Source: Auraticoccus cholistanensis (GTDB taxonomy: Bacteria > Actinomycetota > Actinomycetes > Propionibacteriales > Propionibacteriaceae). Taken from it: a stretch of DNA of 64,000 nucleotides. The stretch lies in NCBI RefSeq assembly GCF_009742705.1, contig NZ_WPCU01000001.1, positions 44,530-108,529 of the forward strand, given 5' to 3'. A program made the translations under genes and the position numbers. Positions 44,506-52,585 of this stretch are shown here, one piece after another. The first letter of the stretch is position 1. Every line of letters starts with the position of its first letter. Below the pieces are notes generated by a model. The model did not search any database and had not been told where the DNA came from. It was given only the letters and a program-made list of their open reading frames with translations.

Positions 44506-44769
44506 TTAGTCCAGCACTTCCTGCACTGATGGGTCGTCACTGTCCGGAAGGGCGGCGGCGGTCAGTCTGGCCCTGGCTTGCGCCACCTGCTGGGCGTAGT
44601 CTCCGGCCACCACTGCGCCGACCACCGACTCCAGCACGGCCTCCAGGCTCCACAGGGTCTGTCGCACGGACGGCTCGACCGCGACCTTTTCGATCTCGTT
44701 CTCGGTCGCCAGCCAGTCCAGGAGGACGAGTGCCTCATCTGCGGTGAGGGACACGGTCACACCGGTCAT
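44506..44769 (-). CDS. Immunity-like helical protein, array member 3
   Basis: An 87-residue protein ending TAAALPDSDDPSVQEVLD, nearly the same tail as the immunity gene at 45936 (ALPDSEDPSAQEALDYLRE) but stopping before the YLRE part. The ATG at 44769 has AGGAAGG six bases upstream; a GTG lies one codon earlier. It is either a short paralogue or a truncated one. Confidence 0.6.
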   Translation of the reverse strand: MTGVTVSLTADEALVLLDWLATENEIEKVAVEPSVRQTLWSLEAVLESVVGAVVAGDYAQQVAQARARLTAAALPDSDDPSVQEVLD

Positions 44770-44873
44770 CACGGACCTTCCTGCTGCTGCCGAGGGACGG
44801 CGTGACCCTCGGCACCAGACTCGTCAGGGCGAGCTCGGGGTTCCTGCCTCGCCACCTGTCATCTTCACGCTCG

Positions 44874-45269
44874 TCAGTCGGCGGCGGGCCGCAGCTTGAG
44901 CGCGATCAGCATCTCGTTGGCGCCGCGTGCCGCGGCGTCGCTCCGAGGCCGGGCCACGTGGTCCGACAGCACGGTCTCGACGTCCTGGTCCTGGAGCACC
45001 AGGTCGATGAAGGCTCCGCGGATGGCTTCGGTCTGAGCGGTGTCGTCGCTGTTCCAGACACCCTCGAGTGCCGCTGTCCAACCTCCCTCACCGCAGGCCA
45101 GGAGCGCCGGTGCGGCAGCTCCGATGACGGCCCCGTCGTCGTCCTCGAGCAGCGCCCTCAACATCACCACCGCGGACGGGTCCGCGCACCGGTGCAACAG
45201 CTCGGCGGCACGGAGCCGGTCCTCCCAGCGGTGGGAACTCAGCAGTGTCCCCACATCGACGTCATTCAC
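44874..45269 (-). CDS. HEAT-like repeat protein in the immunity array
   Basis: A 131-residue helical protein, HEAT/armadillo-like: RLRAAELLHRCADPSAVVML, then LRALLEDDDGAVIGAAAPAL. It lacks the LPD-YLRE tail of the other members. Its ATG overlaps the stop of the preceding array gene by four bases, so the two are coupled. A protein-binding immunity role is inferred from position. Confidence 0.62.
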   Translation of the reverse strand: MNDVDVGTLLSSHRWEDRLRAAELLHRCADPSAVVMLRALLEDDDGAVIGAAAPALLACGEGGWTAALEGVWNSDDTAQTEAIRGAFIDLVLQDQDVETVLSDHVARPRSDAAARGANEMLIALKLRPAAD

Positions 45270-45745
45270 GGAATCTCCTTCGGTTCGGCGGACCCTAATC
45301 TCTGCTCGGACGCACGAAGACCTGTCCTGTCCTCCGCCGCCACAACTGGTGACGGCCCGAACCGATGGGTGTCTGACGAACCCGCGGCGACGGTGACCTC
45401 GCCTCCCCTCGAGAAGCCTGCGGCCTTCTCCCGCAGGTACTCCAGCTGCTCTTCGACATTCCTGTCGTCCAGGACAGGTATGTCGGCAGCCAACATCACG
45501 AGGTCGGGACTCAGCCGTGAGTTGACCGCGAGCTCGGCAAGGGCATTCGCGATGGACTCCTGCACGCCTGCGTCGTGCTCGAGCTGAGCGGCTTGCAGCA
45601 GTGCCCGCCCAACCCTCTCGGCCTCCGCTTCGCTGTACTGGGAGATGTAGTCCAAGAACCCGTCCGCGGCGTCACGACGCTCCTCCGCCCTGTCCCGTGC
45701 GAGCTTGGCGACGAGCTGGCTCACACGAGCTGTCCCTATCGCCAT
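45266..45745 (-). CDS. Immunity-like helical protein, array member 2
   Basis: A 159-residue protein. The central part follows the array pattern: VQESIANALAELAVNS, then VLDDRNVEEQLEYLREKAAG. A divergent, low-complexity C-terminal tail follows. The ATG has GAGGAGAG upstream. Four-base overlap with the HEAT-like gene. Confidence 0.65.
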   Translation of the reverse strand: MAIGTARVSQLVAKLARDRAEERRDAADGFLDYISQYSEAEAERVGRALLQAAQLEHDAGVQESIANALAELAVNSRLSPDLVMLAADIPVLDDRNVEEQLEYLREKAAGFSRGGEVTVAAGSSDTHRFGPSPVVAAEDRTGLRASEQRLGSAEPKEIP

Positions 45746-45935
45746 CTAACTCTCCTCACTCGATCCACGGCAAAGGTGGATGTTTCGGCCATGGCAGGTG
45801 TGTGTACGCCTCCGCTTTCGTACCTGTTGCCCCTCGGATCGAGGGCTGCACGTGGGAGCAGTCGTCCGCCACCGTGAAAGCAACGGAGGCACATCTGCAG
45901 GTGGCGGGTCGGCCGCCAGCGTGAGCAGGGTCGCG
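45746..45935. other. 190-base gap inside the immunity array
   Basis: No coding frame is supported here. It probably holds the promoter for the genes at 45745 and below, but no clear hexamers were seen. Confidence 0.3.
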
Positions 45936-46343
45936 TCAACAGGTGTGGGTTAGCTCAGGTACAGCTGGCCGCTCCCACGACGCCGCCTCACGCAGGTAGT
46001 CCAGCGCTTCCTGTGCCGACGGGTCCTCGCTGTCGGGAAGTGCTGCGGCGGAGAGCAGCACGTCGCGTGGGAGCAGCTCATGCGAATCCAGCTCGGCCAA
46101 CGCGTTGAGGACGGCCTCCAGGATCGTCGGATCGGACCGCTCGCCCACCATCGTCGCGAGGAAGCGAGCCACCGTCTCGCCTTCAGCGATCGTGTACTGA
46201 GTCGCCCAGTCGGTGGAGCTGTCGATCTCACGCGCCTTCTCCACGCCATCCTTGCTCGAGCGGATCCGGTCGAGGAGTCCGGCGAGGTTTGCTGCCCCGA
46301 CGCCCGTGTGTCGTCTGGTCCCCACGGATTCGTCCTTTCTCAT
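45936..46343 (-). CDS. Candidate cognate immunity protein
   Basis: A 135-residue acidic helical protein: LEAVLNALAELDSHELLPRD then ALPDSEDPSAQEALDYLREA. Its ATG overlaps the toxin stop as ATGA, the arrangement expected of a toxin and its cognate immunity gene. It is the head of an array of related proteins. The fold was not matched to a named immunity family. Confidence 0.68.
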   Translation of the reverse strand: MRKDESVGTRRHTGVGAANLAGLLDRIRSSKDGVEKAREIDSSTDWATQYTIAEGETVARFLATMVGERSDPTILEAVLNALAELDSHELLPRDVLLSAAALPDSEDPSAQEALDYLREAASWERPAVPELTHTC

Positions 46344-47307
46344 CGCTTCGTCAGCCGCCATGGCAGAGGTAGGTCCTGGGGCCACGGGATGTGGGTGTCG
46401 TTCGAGACGTCCGGATCATAATTCGGGCTGTTCGGGTTGTGCGCTGAACGCGGGGCGAGGGTTCCGTCGGCGCGCTGGTACCGCTGGCCGACCTGTACGC
46501 GGTAGACGGGCCCAGATGCAGCGTTGGAGCCCGGCGGCGCCGAGGCGTCTCGGTCGTGAACCCGCAGGCGAACACGCTTGGCTTGGGCGTCCACCCACTC
46601 ATACTCGAGCCCATCGCTGACGTGTGGGCTGGGACTGAGGCGACGCACCTGGGCGTTCGATGGGACGCCTGCCAGCGGTGTGCCCGGGTCTCCGGGCTTT
46701 GTCACGGCCCTGTGAGGTGGGCGTGACTGCCAGCCTCGGCTGCTCACGGGCAGAGCGCGCACGCCTCCCCTGTTGGCCGTTGCCTGCCTCAAGAGCTGCA
46801 GCAGTGCTTTGACCAGGCCGCCCACAGCTACACGTCCAAGATCTCGGCGACCGCCAACCCGATCGCCGCGTCGATCAGCCGCCGCGCGACCTCCCGGGCC
46901 ACCAGCACCGCGGCGGACGCCAACCCACCCGACGCCACGGCACCCGCGATGGCGACCGCGAGCGTCCCGAGCTGGGCGATGACGGCCAGCTTCACCGTCA
47001 CCACGATGCTCGCGACGACGCTGCACACCTGCGCGAGCAGGCCGGTGGCGGCGGCGAAGTCCCGCAGCGCGGCCAGGTTGCTGTCGCCGCGCATGTAGCT
47101 GGTGAAGGCCGCCACGCCCGCGCCCTCGTTGGTCGAGGAGACGAAGGCGACGGCGTGGTCGACCTCGTCGGCGTGGCCGGTCGCCCGTTCCGACAGCGAG
47201 GACCACTCCGCGGCCCACGCCCGCAGCACGTCCTCGTCGGTGGAGGGCCAGGAGTAGCCGGCGAACTGCAGCGCCTCCTCGAGCCACCCGGGCAGCACCA
47301 TCGCCAC
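46340..47307 (-). pseudogene. Type VII secretion-type polymorphic toxin, frame-broken
   Basis: The N-terminal frame (46828-47307) is a 159-residue WXG-like carrier with PSTDEDVLRAWAAEW and a hydrophobic segment, ending at a TAG. The next frame continues without loss of sense as VGGLVKALLQLLRQATANRG, then a Pro-rich linker and a C-terminal toxin domain: YEWVDAQAKRVRLRVHD, VYRVQVGQRYQRADG, NPNSPNYDP and NDTHIPWP, which I recall as Ntox30-like. One added base near 46830 restores a 322-residue frame. It lies 3 bases from the EspC-like gene and overlaps the immunity gene by four. Confidence 0.72.
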
Positions 47308-47310
47308 GGC

Positions 47311-47634
47311 TCACACCTCCCCGGCGCGGCGGCCGAGCAGCTCGCCTGCGTCCTCGGTGTCGCGGTAGGCGGCGGCGGTGGCGTGCATCAGGTCGGCCTC
47401 CTGGCGGAGCCCCTCGGCCAGGGCCGCGATGGTGGCCGCGACCTCCTCGAACACCGGCGGCAGCACGGTGGCGATCGCCTCGTCCACCAACGTCGAGCCG
47501 CCGGTCGCGCCGAGCGCGCCGACGTCGGAGCTGCTGCCCAGGGTGGTGGTGGCCGACCGGGAGAAGGCGGCGGCCTCCTCGGTGATGGCGGTGGCGCCCT
47601 TGGTCCACGAACCCGGGTCGAACGCGGTGCTCAC
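47311..47634 (-). CDS. EspC/WXG-like type VII secretion partner
   Basis: A 107-residue helical protein, start GTG. It has the two-helix, Ala/Glu-rich look of the EspC/DUF2580 type VII secretion proteins (EEAAAFSRSATTTLGSS; ATIAALAEGLRQEADLMHAT). It lies three bases upstream of the toxin and overlaps the YbaB-like stop by four, so it probably pairs with the toxin for export. Confidence 0.7.
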   Translation of the reverse strand: MSTAFDPGSWTKGATAITEEAAAFSRSATTTLGSSSDVGALGATGGSTLVDEAIATVLPPVFEEVAATIAALAEGLRQEADLMHATAAAYRDTEDAGELLGRRAGEV

Positions 47635-48137
47635 GACGCCCCTCCCATTCGCCGCACGAGCTCCTCACCGGGCGCCACGGCGCGGGCCAGGTCGTTGCGG
47701 AAGGCCTCGTGCATGTCGGTCTGCAGGGCGGCGATGCGCGAGGCGAGGTCCGTGCCACCGGACCCACCGGACAGCATCTGCTCGACCGCCCGGTCGCGGA
47801 AGTCGGCCAGCGCCCGGTTCACCGTGTCGCGGACCAGCTGCTCGACCTCGACGACGTCGGCGGTCCGCAGCCACTGCTCGTCGAGGCGCAGCCCCGTCAC
47901 GACGGTGTCGCGGACCGCCACGTCCACCTCACCGACCGGCGAGGTGGCCGACGCGGACAGGTCGTCGAACGGCGTGGCTGCGCCGGCCGGGCCGAGGTCG
48001 CCGCACAGGTCGGCGGCCACCTCGGCCACGCGGGCCATCACGTCGGCCATGCTCTCGCCGCGCGGGTCGGGCGGAGGGGCGCCGAAGCCGAGCAGGCCGT
48101 CGTCGAGCGCGGGGAGGTCGTCCTGGGGAGTGGTCAT
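47631..48137 (-). CDS. YbaB/EbfC-like protein of the toxin cassette
   Basis: A 168-residue protein. The middle (VGEVDVAVRDTVVTGLRLDE, then LVRDTVNRALADFRDR) has the strand-helix pattern of YbaB/EbfC-family proteins, which commonly head type VII toxin operons in actinomycetes. The start is ATG 48137, close to a GAGG. Four-base overlap with the EspC-like gene. Its role in the cassette is unknown. Confidence 0.68.
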   Translation of the reverse strand: MTTPQDDLPALDDGLLGFGAPPPDPRGESMADVMARVAEVAADLCGDLGPAGAATPFDDLSASATSPVGEVDVAVRDTVVTGLRLDEQWLRTADVVEVEQLVRDTVNRALADFRDRAVEQMLSGGSGGTDLASRIAALQTDMHEAFRNDLARAVAPGEELVRRMGGAS

Positions 48138-48254
48138 GGCCTCGACGCTAGGGAGCGCGGGCGGTCGTCGGGGCGGTCCGTCGGCACATCTGTGGACAAC
48201 TCTGGGGCGGAACGCCGTCGGCGCCGCGACCCCGCGCCTTGCCACCATGCCGGG

Positions 48255-49682
48255 GTGACGAGACGCCTCCGCGCCGGCCTCGCGGCCGTCCTGCTGCTGA
48301 CCACCGCGGCCTGCTCGTCGCCGCCGGAGGACGACGAGCAGCAGGAGCGCGACCGGGCCGTCGCCTGGCTGGCCGAGCAGCCCGCGGTCGCCTCAGCCGC
48401 GCCCGAGCCGACCGTCTACGGCGACGACCAGGACGACCAGTGGATCCGGGTGGCGACGCAGCCGGGTCTGCCGGACGCCGAGGTGCTGGCCCTGGTCGAC
48501 GCCATGCAGCAGGAGGTCCTCGACTGGGACCGGTACGGCGGCAGCGTGCTGCTGTCGGTCGACGGCATGGAGACGGTGATCCGCCCGGGCACCGGCCACC
48601 AGGCGCTCGAGCCGGCCCTCTGGCTGCGCGGCGACGGACGTGCCGAGTCCGCGACGGTGGGCGACCACCCCGACTACGTGGTGACCGCCGCGCCGTGCGA
48701 GGTGTTCGACCTGGTCGCCGACTACGACGAGCGGGCGGGGGAGCAGGCGCGCACCACCCGGGAGGTCCGCTCCGGTGACGGCTCGGCGTGGGTGCGGTGG
48801 ACCCGCTCCGACGAGCTCGGCATGGAGCTGCCCCGGGACGCCGTGGCCGAGCTGGACGGGCTCTGCCGCCAGCACCCGGGCACCCGGGGGTGGGTGGAGG
48901 GCCAGGCCGGCCGGTACGACGAGGTCCGCGGAGCGGTGCTGCTCGACCCCGACGACGTCACCCTCGAGCAGGTCGTCGACGACGTGGACGGCCTGGTCGA
49001 CCCCGAGCCGTTCTCCCGCGGGCTGCTGCTCGGCTGGGGCGGGCTGCGGGCCGGGGCCGACGTCTTCGCCGACACCTTCAGCGGGCAGCGGCTCGAGTGG
49101 GCCGAGACCGCCCTGGACGCCGGCGCCGACCGGGTGCTCGGCCCACCGGACCCCGGGTACGCCAGCGAGCCGAGGCTGACCCAGATCCAGGTCAGCGACC
49201 TGGACGCGTGGGCGGAGGTCCACGACCGGCTGCAGGAGGTCGCCGGTGTCGAGTACCTGCCGATCGACCTGTTCCGGGAGCGTCAGCCCGAGGACCAGCT
49301 GGCCGCCGACGGTGAGCTCCACAGCGCCTCGCCGCTGCCGCGGGCGTCGGCGGAGCGGCGGCTGGTCGCCGAGGTCGCGCCGGTGGCGGCCGTGCGGCAG
49401 GTGGCCGTGTCCACCCGCGTCCACCTGGTCGTCGACAGCGACGTCGGCGACGCCGACCTCGACCGGCTCCTGCGCGCCACCGCCGAGGCGTTGTCCCGCA
49501 CCGACGAGGACCAGCTCGGAGACGACGTCCAGGCCGAGTTCGTCGTGTTCGAGTCCCTCTGGGACCGCTACCTGCGGGTGGGTGCGGTCGTCGACGGCGA
49601 GTTCCAGCCCGACCAGGAGGCCGAGGCCGGCGGGTCCCGCTCGCCCGACCGCTTCGCCGCCTCCTGGGCCCGCGTCAGCTGA
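48255..49682 (+). CDS. Large lipoprotein of unknown function
   Basis: A 475-residue exported lipoprotein: basic start VTRRLRAG, hydrophobic stretch and lipobox TAAC with Cys near residue 23. The mature part is acidic, with repeated alpha/beta-like segments (TQPGLPDAEVLALVDAM; STRVHLVVDSDVGDADLDRL). No catalytic motif or family was recognised. It is divergent from the toxin cassette, 118 bases away, so any link to it is speculative. Confidence 0.72.
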   Translation: MTRRLRAGLAAVLLLTTAACSSPPEDDEQQERDRAVAWLAEQPAVASAAPEPTVYGDDQDDQWIRVATQPGLPDAEVLALVDAMQQEVLDWDRYGGSVLLSVDGMETVIRPGTGHQALEPALWLRGDGRAESATVGDHPDYVVTAAPCEVFDLVADYDERAGEQARTTREVRSGDGSAWVRWTRSDELGMELPRDAVAELDGLCRQHPGTRGWVEGQAGRYDEVRGAVLLDPDDVTLEQVVDDVDGLVDPEPFSRGLLLGWGGLRAGADVFADTFSGQRLEWAETALDAGADRVLGPPDPGYASEPRLTQIQVSDLDAWAEVHDRLQEVAGVEYLPIDLFRERQPEDQLAADGELHSASPLPRASAERRLVAEVAPVAAVRQVAVSTRVHLVVDSDVGDADLDRLLRATAEALSRTDEDQLGDDVQAEFVVFESLWDRYLRVGAVVDGEFQPDQEAEAGGSRSPDRFAASWARVS

Positions 49683-49724
49683 GGCATCTCCGCCCGACCC
49701 CTGGGTCTGCGGCAGCCGCTGACG

Positions 49725-49750
49725 TACAGTCGGACCCGTCAACGTTGACG
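49725..49750 (+). promoter_or_regulatory. TACAGT -10-like box followed by a 14-bp palindrome
   Basis: TACAGT (49725-49730) is followed seven bases later by the perfect palindrome CGTCAACGTTGACG (49737-49750), just before the GAGAGG ribosome site of the next gene. It is a candidate operator overlapping the transcription start. Confidence 0.45.
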
Positions 49751-49762
49751 AGAGGATCCGCC

Positions 49763-50251
49763 ATGCTCTGGGACAAGCTCCGACGCCGGCCACGACCTGA
49801 CGCCGAGCCGAACCCTCCCACGATCGCGGCCTCGCACCCCTCCAGCTACTCGCACGAGATCGAGCTGGCCCTCATCGCCGCCGTCTACTCCGCCGCGGGC
49901 GGTGAGGACGAACCGGCCGCCGACCCGCTCACCGTCCGCGTCGTGGTCGACCGCTGGCACCGCCACCGCGCCGGCAAGCCGGCCGACAGCCTGTCCCACA
50001 TCTCCAGCCTCGACGACCACGCCTTCTGCCGGGTCCTCGACGACCGCACGCGGCTCGGCGGGCGCCCGCGCAGCTGCGTCATCCAGGACGCCGCCGACCG
50101 CCTGCTGGAGGCCGGCATCTCCTGCGCGGCCGACCTCGCCGCCGACCCGCTGCGCGCCAGCCGCCAGCTGGAGCAGGTCCGCGGGTTGGAGGCCCGCGCC
50201 ATCGGCCAGCTGTTCCAGCTCCTGGAGCTGCCGCACTCGACGGCCGCCTGA
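49763..50251 (+). CDS. Unrecognised small soluble protein
   Basis: A 162-residue protein with a basic N-terminus (KLRRRPRP), a mixed centre (LSHISSLDDHAFCRVLDD) and a helical C-terminus (CAADLAADPLRASRQLEQVRG then IGQLFQLLELP) that resembles a helix-hairpin-helix. The start has a GAGAGG site. A palindrome precedes it. Function not assigned. Confidence 0.6.
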   Translation: MLWDKLRRRPRPDAEPNPPTIAASHPSSYSHEIELALIAAVYSAAGGEDEPAADPLTVRVVVDRWHRHRAGKPADSLSHISSLDDHAFCRVLDDRTRLGGRPRSCVIQDAADRLLEAGISCAADLAADPLRASRQLEQVRGLEARAIGQLFQLLELPHSTAA

Positions 50252-50319
50252 ACCCGGTCGCCGGCCCGCTCCCGGCCGCCCCCGGAATATCCGCACCCGG
50301 GCCTGAGGTTGGCCTGAGC

Positions 50320-51192
50320 ATGACTCAGACGACTCTTGACGCCCGCGCATCCGGCACCTACGACATCAAGGACCTCGGCCCCGTCACCCGCCTCGGCTTC
50401 GGCGCCATGCGGATCACCGGCGACGGCATCTGGGGTGAGCCGGCCGACGCCGACGTCGCCCGCTCGGTGCTGCGCCGCGCCGTCGAGCTCGGGGTCGACT
50501 TCATCGACACCGCCGACGCCTACGGCCCCGACGTCAGCGAGCGGCTGATCGCCGAGGCGCTCCACCCCTACGGCGACGTCAAGATCGCCACCAAGGTGGG
50601 CAACACCCGCCAGGGCCCCAACATCTGGACCCCGGTCGGCAACCCGGCCTACCTCCGCCAGCAGGTGGAGCTGAGCCTGCGCAAGCTCAAGGTCGACACC
50701 CTCGACCTGCTGCAGCTGCACCGCATCGGCCCGGACGTCCCCGCCGACGACCAGTTCGCCGAGCTGGCCGCGATGCAGAAGGAGGGCAAGATCCGCGCCC
50801 TCGGCCTGTCGGAGGTCACCGTCGCCGAGATCGAGCAGGCGAGCAAGCACTTCACCGTCGCCACCGTGCAGAACCGCTACAACCTGACCTACACCGACGC
50901 CCAGGACGTCCTCGACCACTGCGAGGCCAACGGCATCGGCTTCATCCCGTGGGCCCCGATCGCCAGCGGCGAGCTGGGCAAGCCCGGCGGCATCGTCGCC
51001 GACATCGCCGACCGGCTGGGCGCCACCTCCTCCCAGGTCGCGCTGGCGTGGCTGCTGCGCAAGTCGCCGGCCATCCTGCCGATCCCGGGCACCGGCTCCG
51101 TGGCGCACCTGGAGGAGAACATCGCCGCCGCCTCGCTGGAGCTGGACGACGAGACCTTCGAGGCCATCACCAAGGCCGCCGAGCAGCAGTGA
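50320..51192 (+). CDS. Aldo/keto reductase
   Basis: A 290-residue TIM-barrel oxidoreductase. Catalytic residues are Asp and Tyr in DTADAYGP (about 68-75), Lys in IATKVG and His in LLQLHRIGP. It has GTGSVAHLEEN near the cofactor site. It is not closely similar to the one at 43137. A large hairpin follows the stop. Confidence 0.9.
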   Translation: MTQTTLDARASGTYDIKDLGPVTRLGFGAMRITGDGIWGEPADADVARSVLRRAVELGVDFIDTADAYGPDVSERLIAEALHPYGDVKIATKVGNTRQGPNIWTPVGNPAYLRQQVELSLRKLKVDTLDLLQLHRIGPDVPADDQFAELAAMQKEGKIRALGLSEVTVAEIEQASKHFTVATVQNRYNLTYTDAQDVLDHCEANGIGFIPWAPIASGELGKPGGIVADIADRLGATSSQVALAWLLRKSPAILPIPGTGSVAHLEENIAAASLELDDETFEAITKAAEQQ

Positions 51193-51199
51193 CCCCGTC

Positions 51200-51236
51200 G
51201 ACGCCGGGCTCCCGCACCACGCGGGGGCCGGGCGTC
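51200..51236 (+). terminator. Terminator hairpin
   Basis: Arms 51200-51215 and 51221-51236 pair over 16 positions with one mismatch and one G-T pair around a 5-base loop (ACCAC). It lies 7 bases after the aldo/keto reductase stop and is also convergent with the small membrane-protein gene. Confidence 0.65.
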
Positions 51237-51274
51237 GTCGTGTCCGGACCTCCTCGCGCGCGCGTCGGAGCCGC

Positions 51275-51499
51275 TCAGGCGTCGCCGCGCCCGCTCGGGC
51301 GCGGGCGGCCGAGCCAGCCCACCACGCCGCAGACCAGCCCGACGAGCAGACCCAGCGCGGCCGTCACCGTGTCGCCGGACCCGTCGGCGCGCAGCAGCTC
51401 CACCACCCCGGCCACCAGCACCAGCGGCGAGAGCACCAGCAGCACCACCGGCACCCACCCGGGCACGGGCTGACGACCGCCCCGCCAGGGCGTCCTCAC
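51275..51499 (-). CDS. Small two-helix membrane protein
   Basis: A 74-residue protein with two hydrophobic helices (VPVVLLVLSPLVLVAGVVEL, about 17-36, and TAALGLLVGLVCGVVGWLG, about 44-62). The GTG at 51499 overlaps the stop of a 36-residue upstream frame as GTGA, which supports this start; a GTG at 51508 is the alternative. Its function is unknown. Confidence 0.6.
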   Translation of the reverse strand: MRTPWRGGRQPVPGWVPVVLLVLSPLVLVAGVVELLRADGSGDTVTAALGLLVGLVCGVVGWLGRPRPSGRGDA

Positions 51500-51606
51500 C
51501 GCAGCCACTCGCGGGCCGCAGCGCCACGACGGGAGCTGGGGACGACCGGGCGGACGGCCCGTCGCGGGAGGTCGACCGGGCCCGGTCCCGCGGTGTCGCG
51601 GCTCAT
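51496..51606 (-). CDS. 36-residue small open frame coupled to the membrane protein
   Basis: It starts MSRDTAGPGPVDLPRR and is Arg- and Pro-rich. Support comes from a strong GGGAGG site four bases before the ATG and the GTGA overlap with the next gene. It may be a real microprotein or only a leader frame that couples translation. Confidence 0.45.
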   Translation of the reverse strand: MSRDTAGPGPVDLPRRAVRPVVPSSRRGAAAREWLR

Positions 51607-51735
51607 GGCACCTCCCAGGTCGTCGGCTGATCGGGGACGATAACAGGGCCCGGGTGCCCGGCGACGCGGCACCGCCCGCCCCCAGTGTGCGGTCCGAGGA
51701 ACCTCGGTGAGCTGCTCGGCGCGCACACTTCCGGC

Positions 51736-52443
51736 ATGCGCCGTCGTCTGCTGCTCCTGCTGGTCGCGCTCACCACGCTCGGCGGGTGCCTGCTGACCGA
51801 CGAGATCGACCCCGAGGACCCCGGCGAGCCCGAGGTCCGCGAGGCGGCCGCCCGGGCCGAGCCGCCGTTGCGGGCCCTGCTCGACGCCGTCCGCGGTGAG
51901 CGCCCGCCGCTGGCCACCGCGGCCTTCGACGTCTGCGACGCCGGCCAGCACAACTGGAAGATCGACACCGAGTGGGACTGGCACTGCTCGCTCGAGCTGG
52001 TGGTCGTCGTGGACGGCGGGGACGTCGAGACCGGCTTGCGGGAGCAGCAGCGGCTCGCCGAGGCCGCCGGCTGCACCTCCACCTACAACTCCGCGCAGCA
52101 CCACGTCGAGGACGCCGAGTGGCTCATCACCCGCTACTGGCGCCAGTTCGGCTCCCGCCCCGACTACACCGCCAGCGACCTGCCGGGCCTGCGCTACGAG
52201 TGCCTGGGAGGCGTCCAGCTCGAGGCGCACCCCAGCGACGACCAGGACGACGACCCGCTGCCGGCCCACCGGCAGAACCCGGCACCGCCGCTCGCAACCA
52301 CCCCCGAGGGCGTGGACGCCAGCCGCCAGTACTTCCGCTACGACCGGCCCACCGACGCCGACATCGACCAGCTGTGGACGCTGCAGCAGGGTCGCGAGCT
52401 CACCCTGGTGCTGACCGCGGTCGCCACCTACCACCGGGACTGA
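51736..52443 (+). CDS. Lipoprotein of unknown function
   Basis: A 235-residue exported lipoprotein: RRRLLLLLVAL, then lipobox LGGC with Cys near residue 18. The mature part has four further Cys residues (in DVCDAG, WHCSL, AGCTS and YECLGG), which could form two disulfides. No family was recognised. The gene stands alone. Confidence 0.7.
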   Translation: MRRRLLLLLVALTTLGGCLLTDEIDPEDPGEPEVREAAARAEPPLRALLDAVRGERPPLATAAFDVCDAGQHNWKIDTEWDWHCSLELVVVVDGGDVETGLREQQRLAEAAGCTSTYNSAQHHVEDAEWLITRYWRQFGSRPDYTASDLPGLRYECLGGVQLEAHPSDDQDDDPLPAHRQNPAPPLATTPEGVDASRQYFRYDRPTDADIDQLWTLQQGRELTLVLTAVATYHRD

Positions 52444-52585
52444 CCAAGCCGGACGAGCCCGGCTTCGCCCGGATGCGCTGCTGGCTCCCCGGCCTGTCGG
52501 GTGCCCTCGGACCGCGGGCCAGCCGCGTGCCGGCTGTCGGCGCCGCCGGATATCGTCACCAGGGTCCGAGCGGAGAGGATCGACG

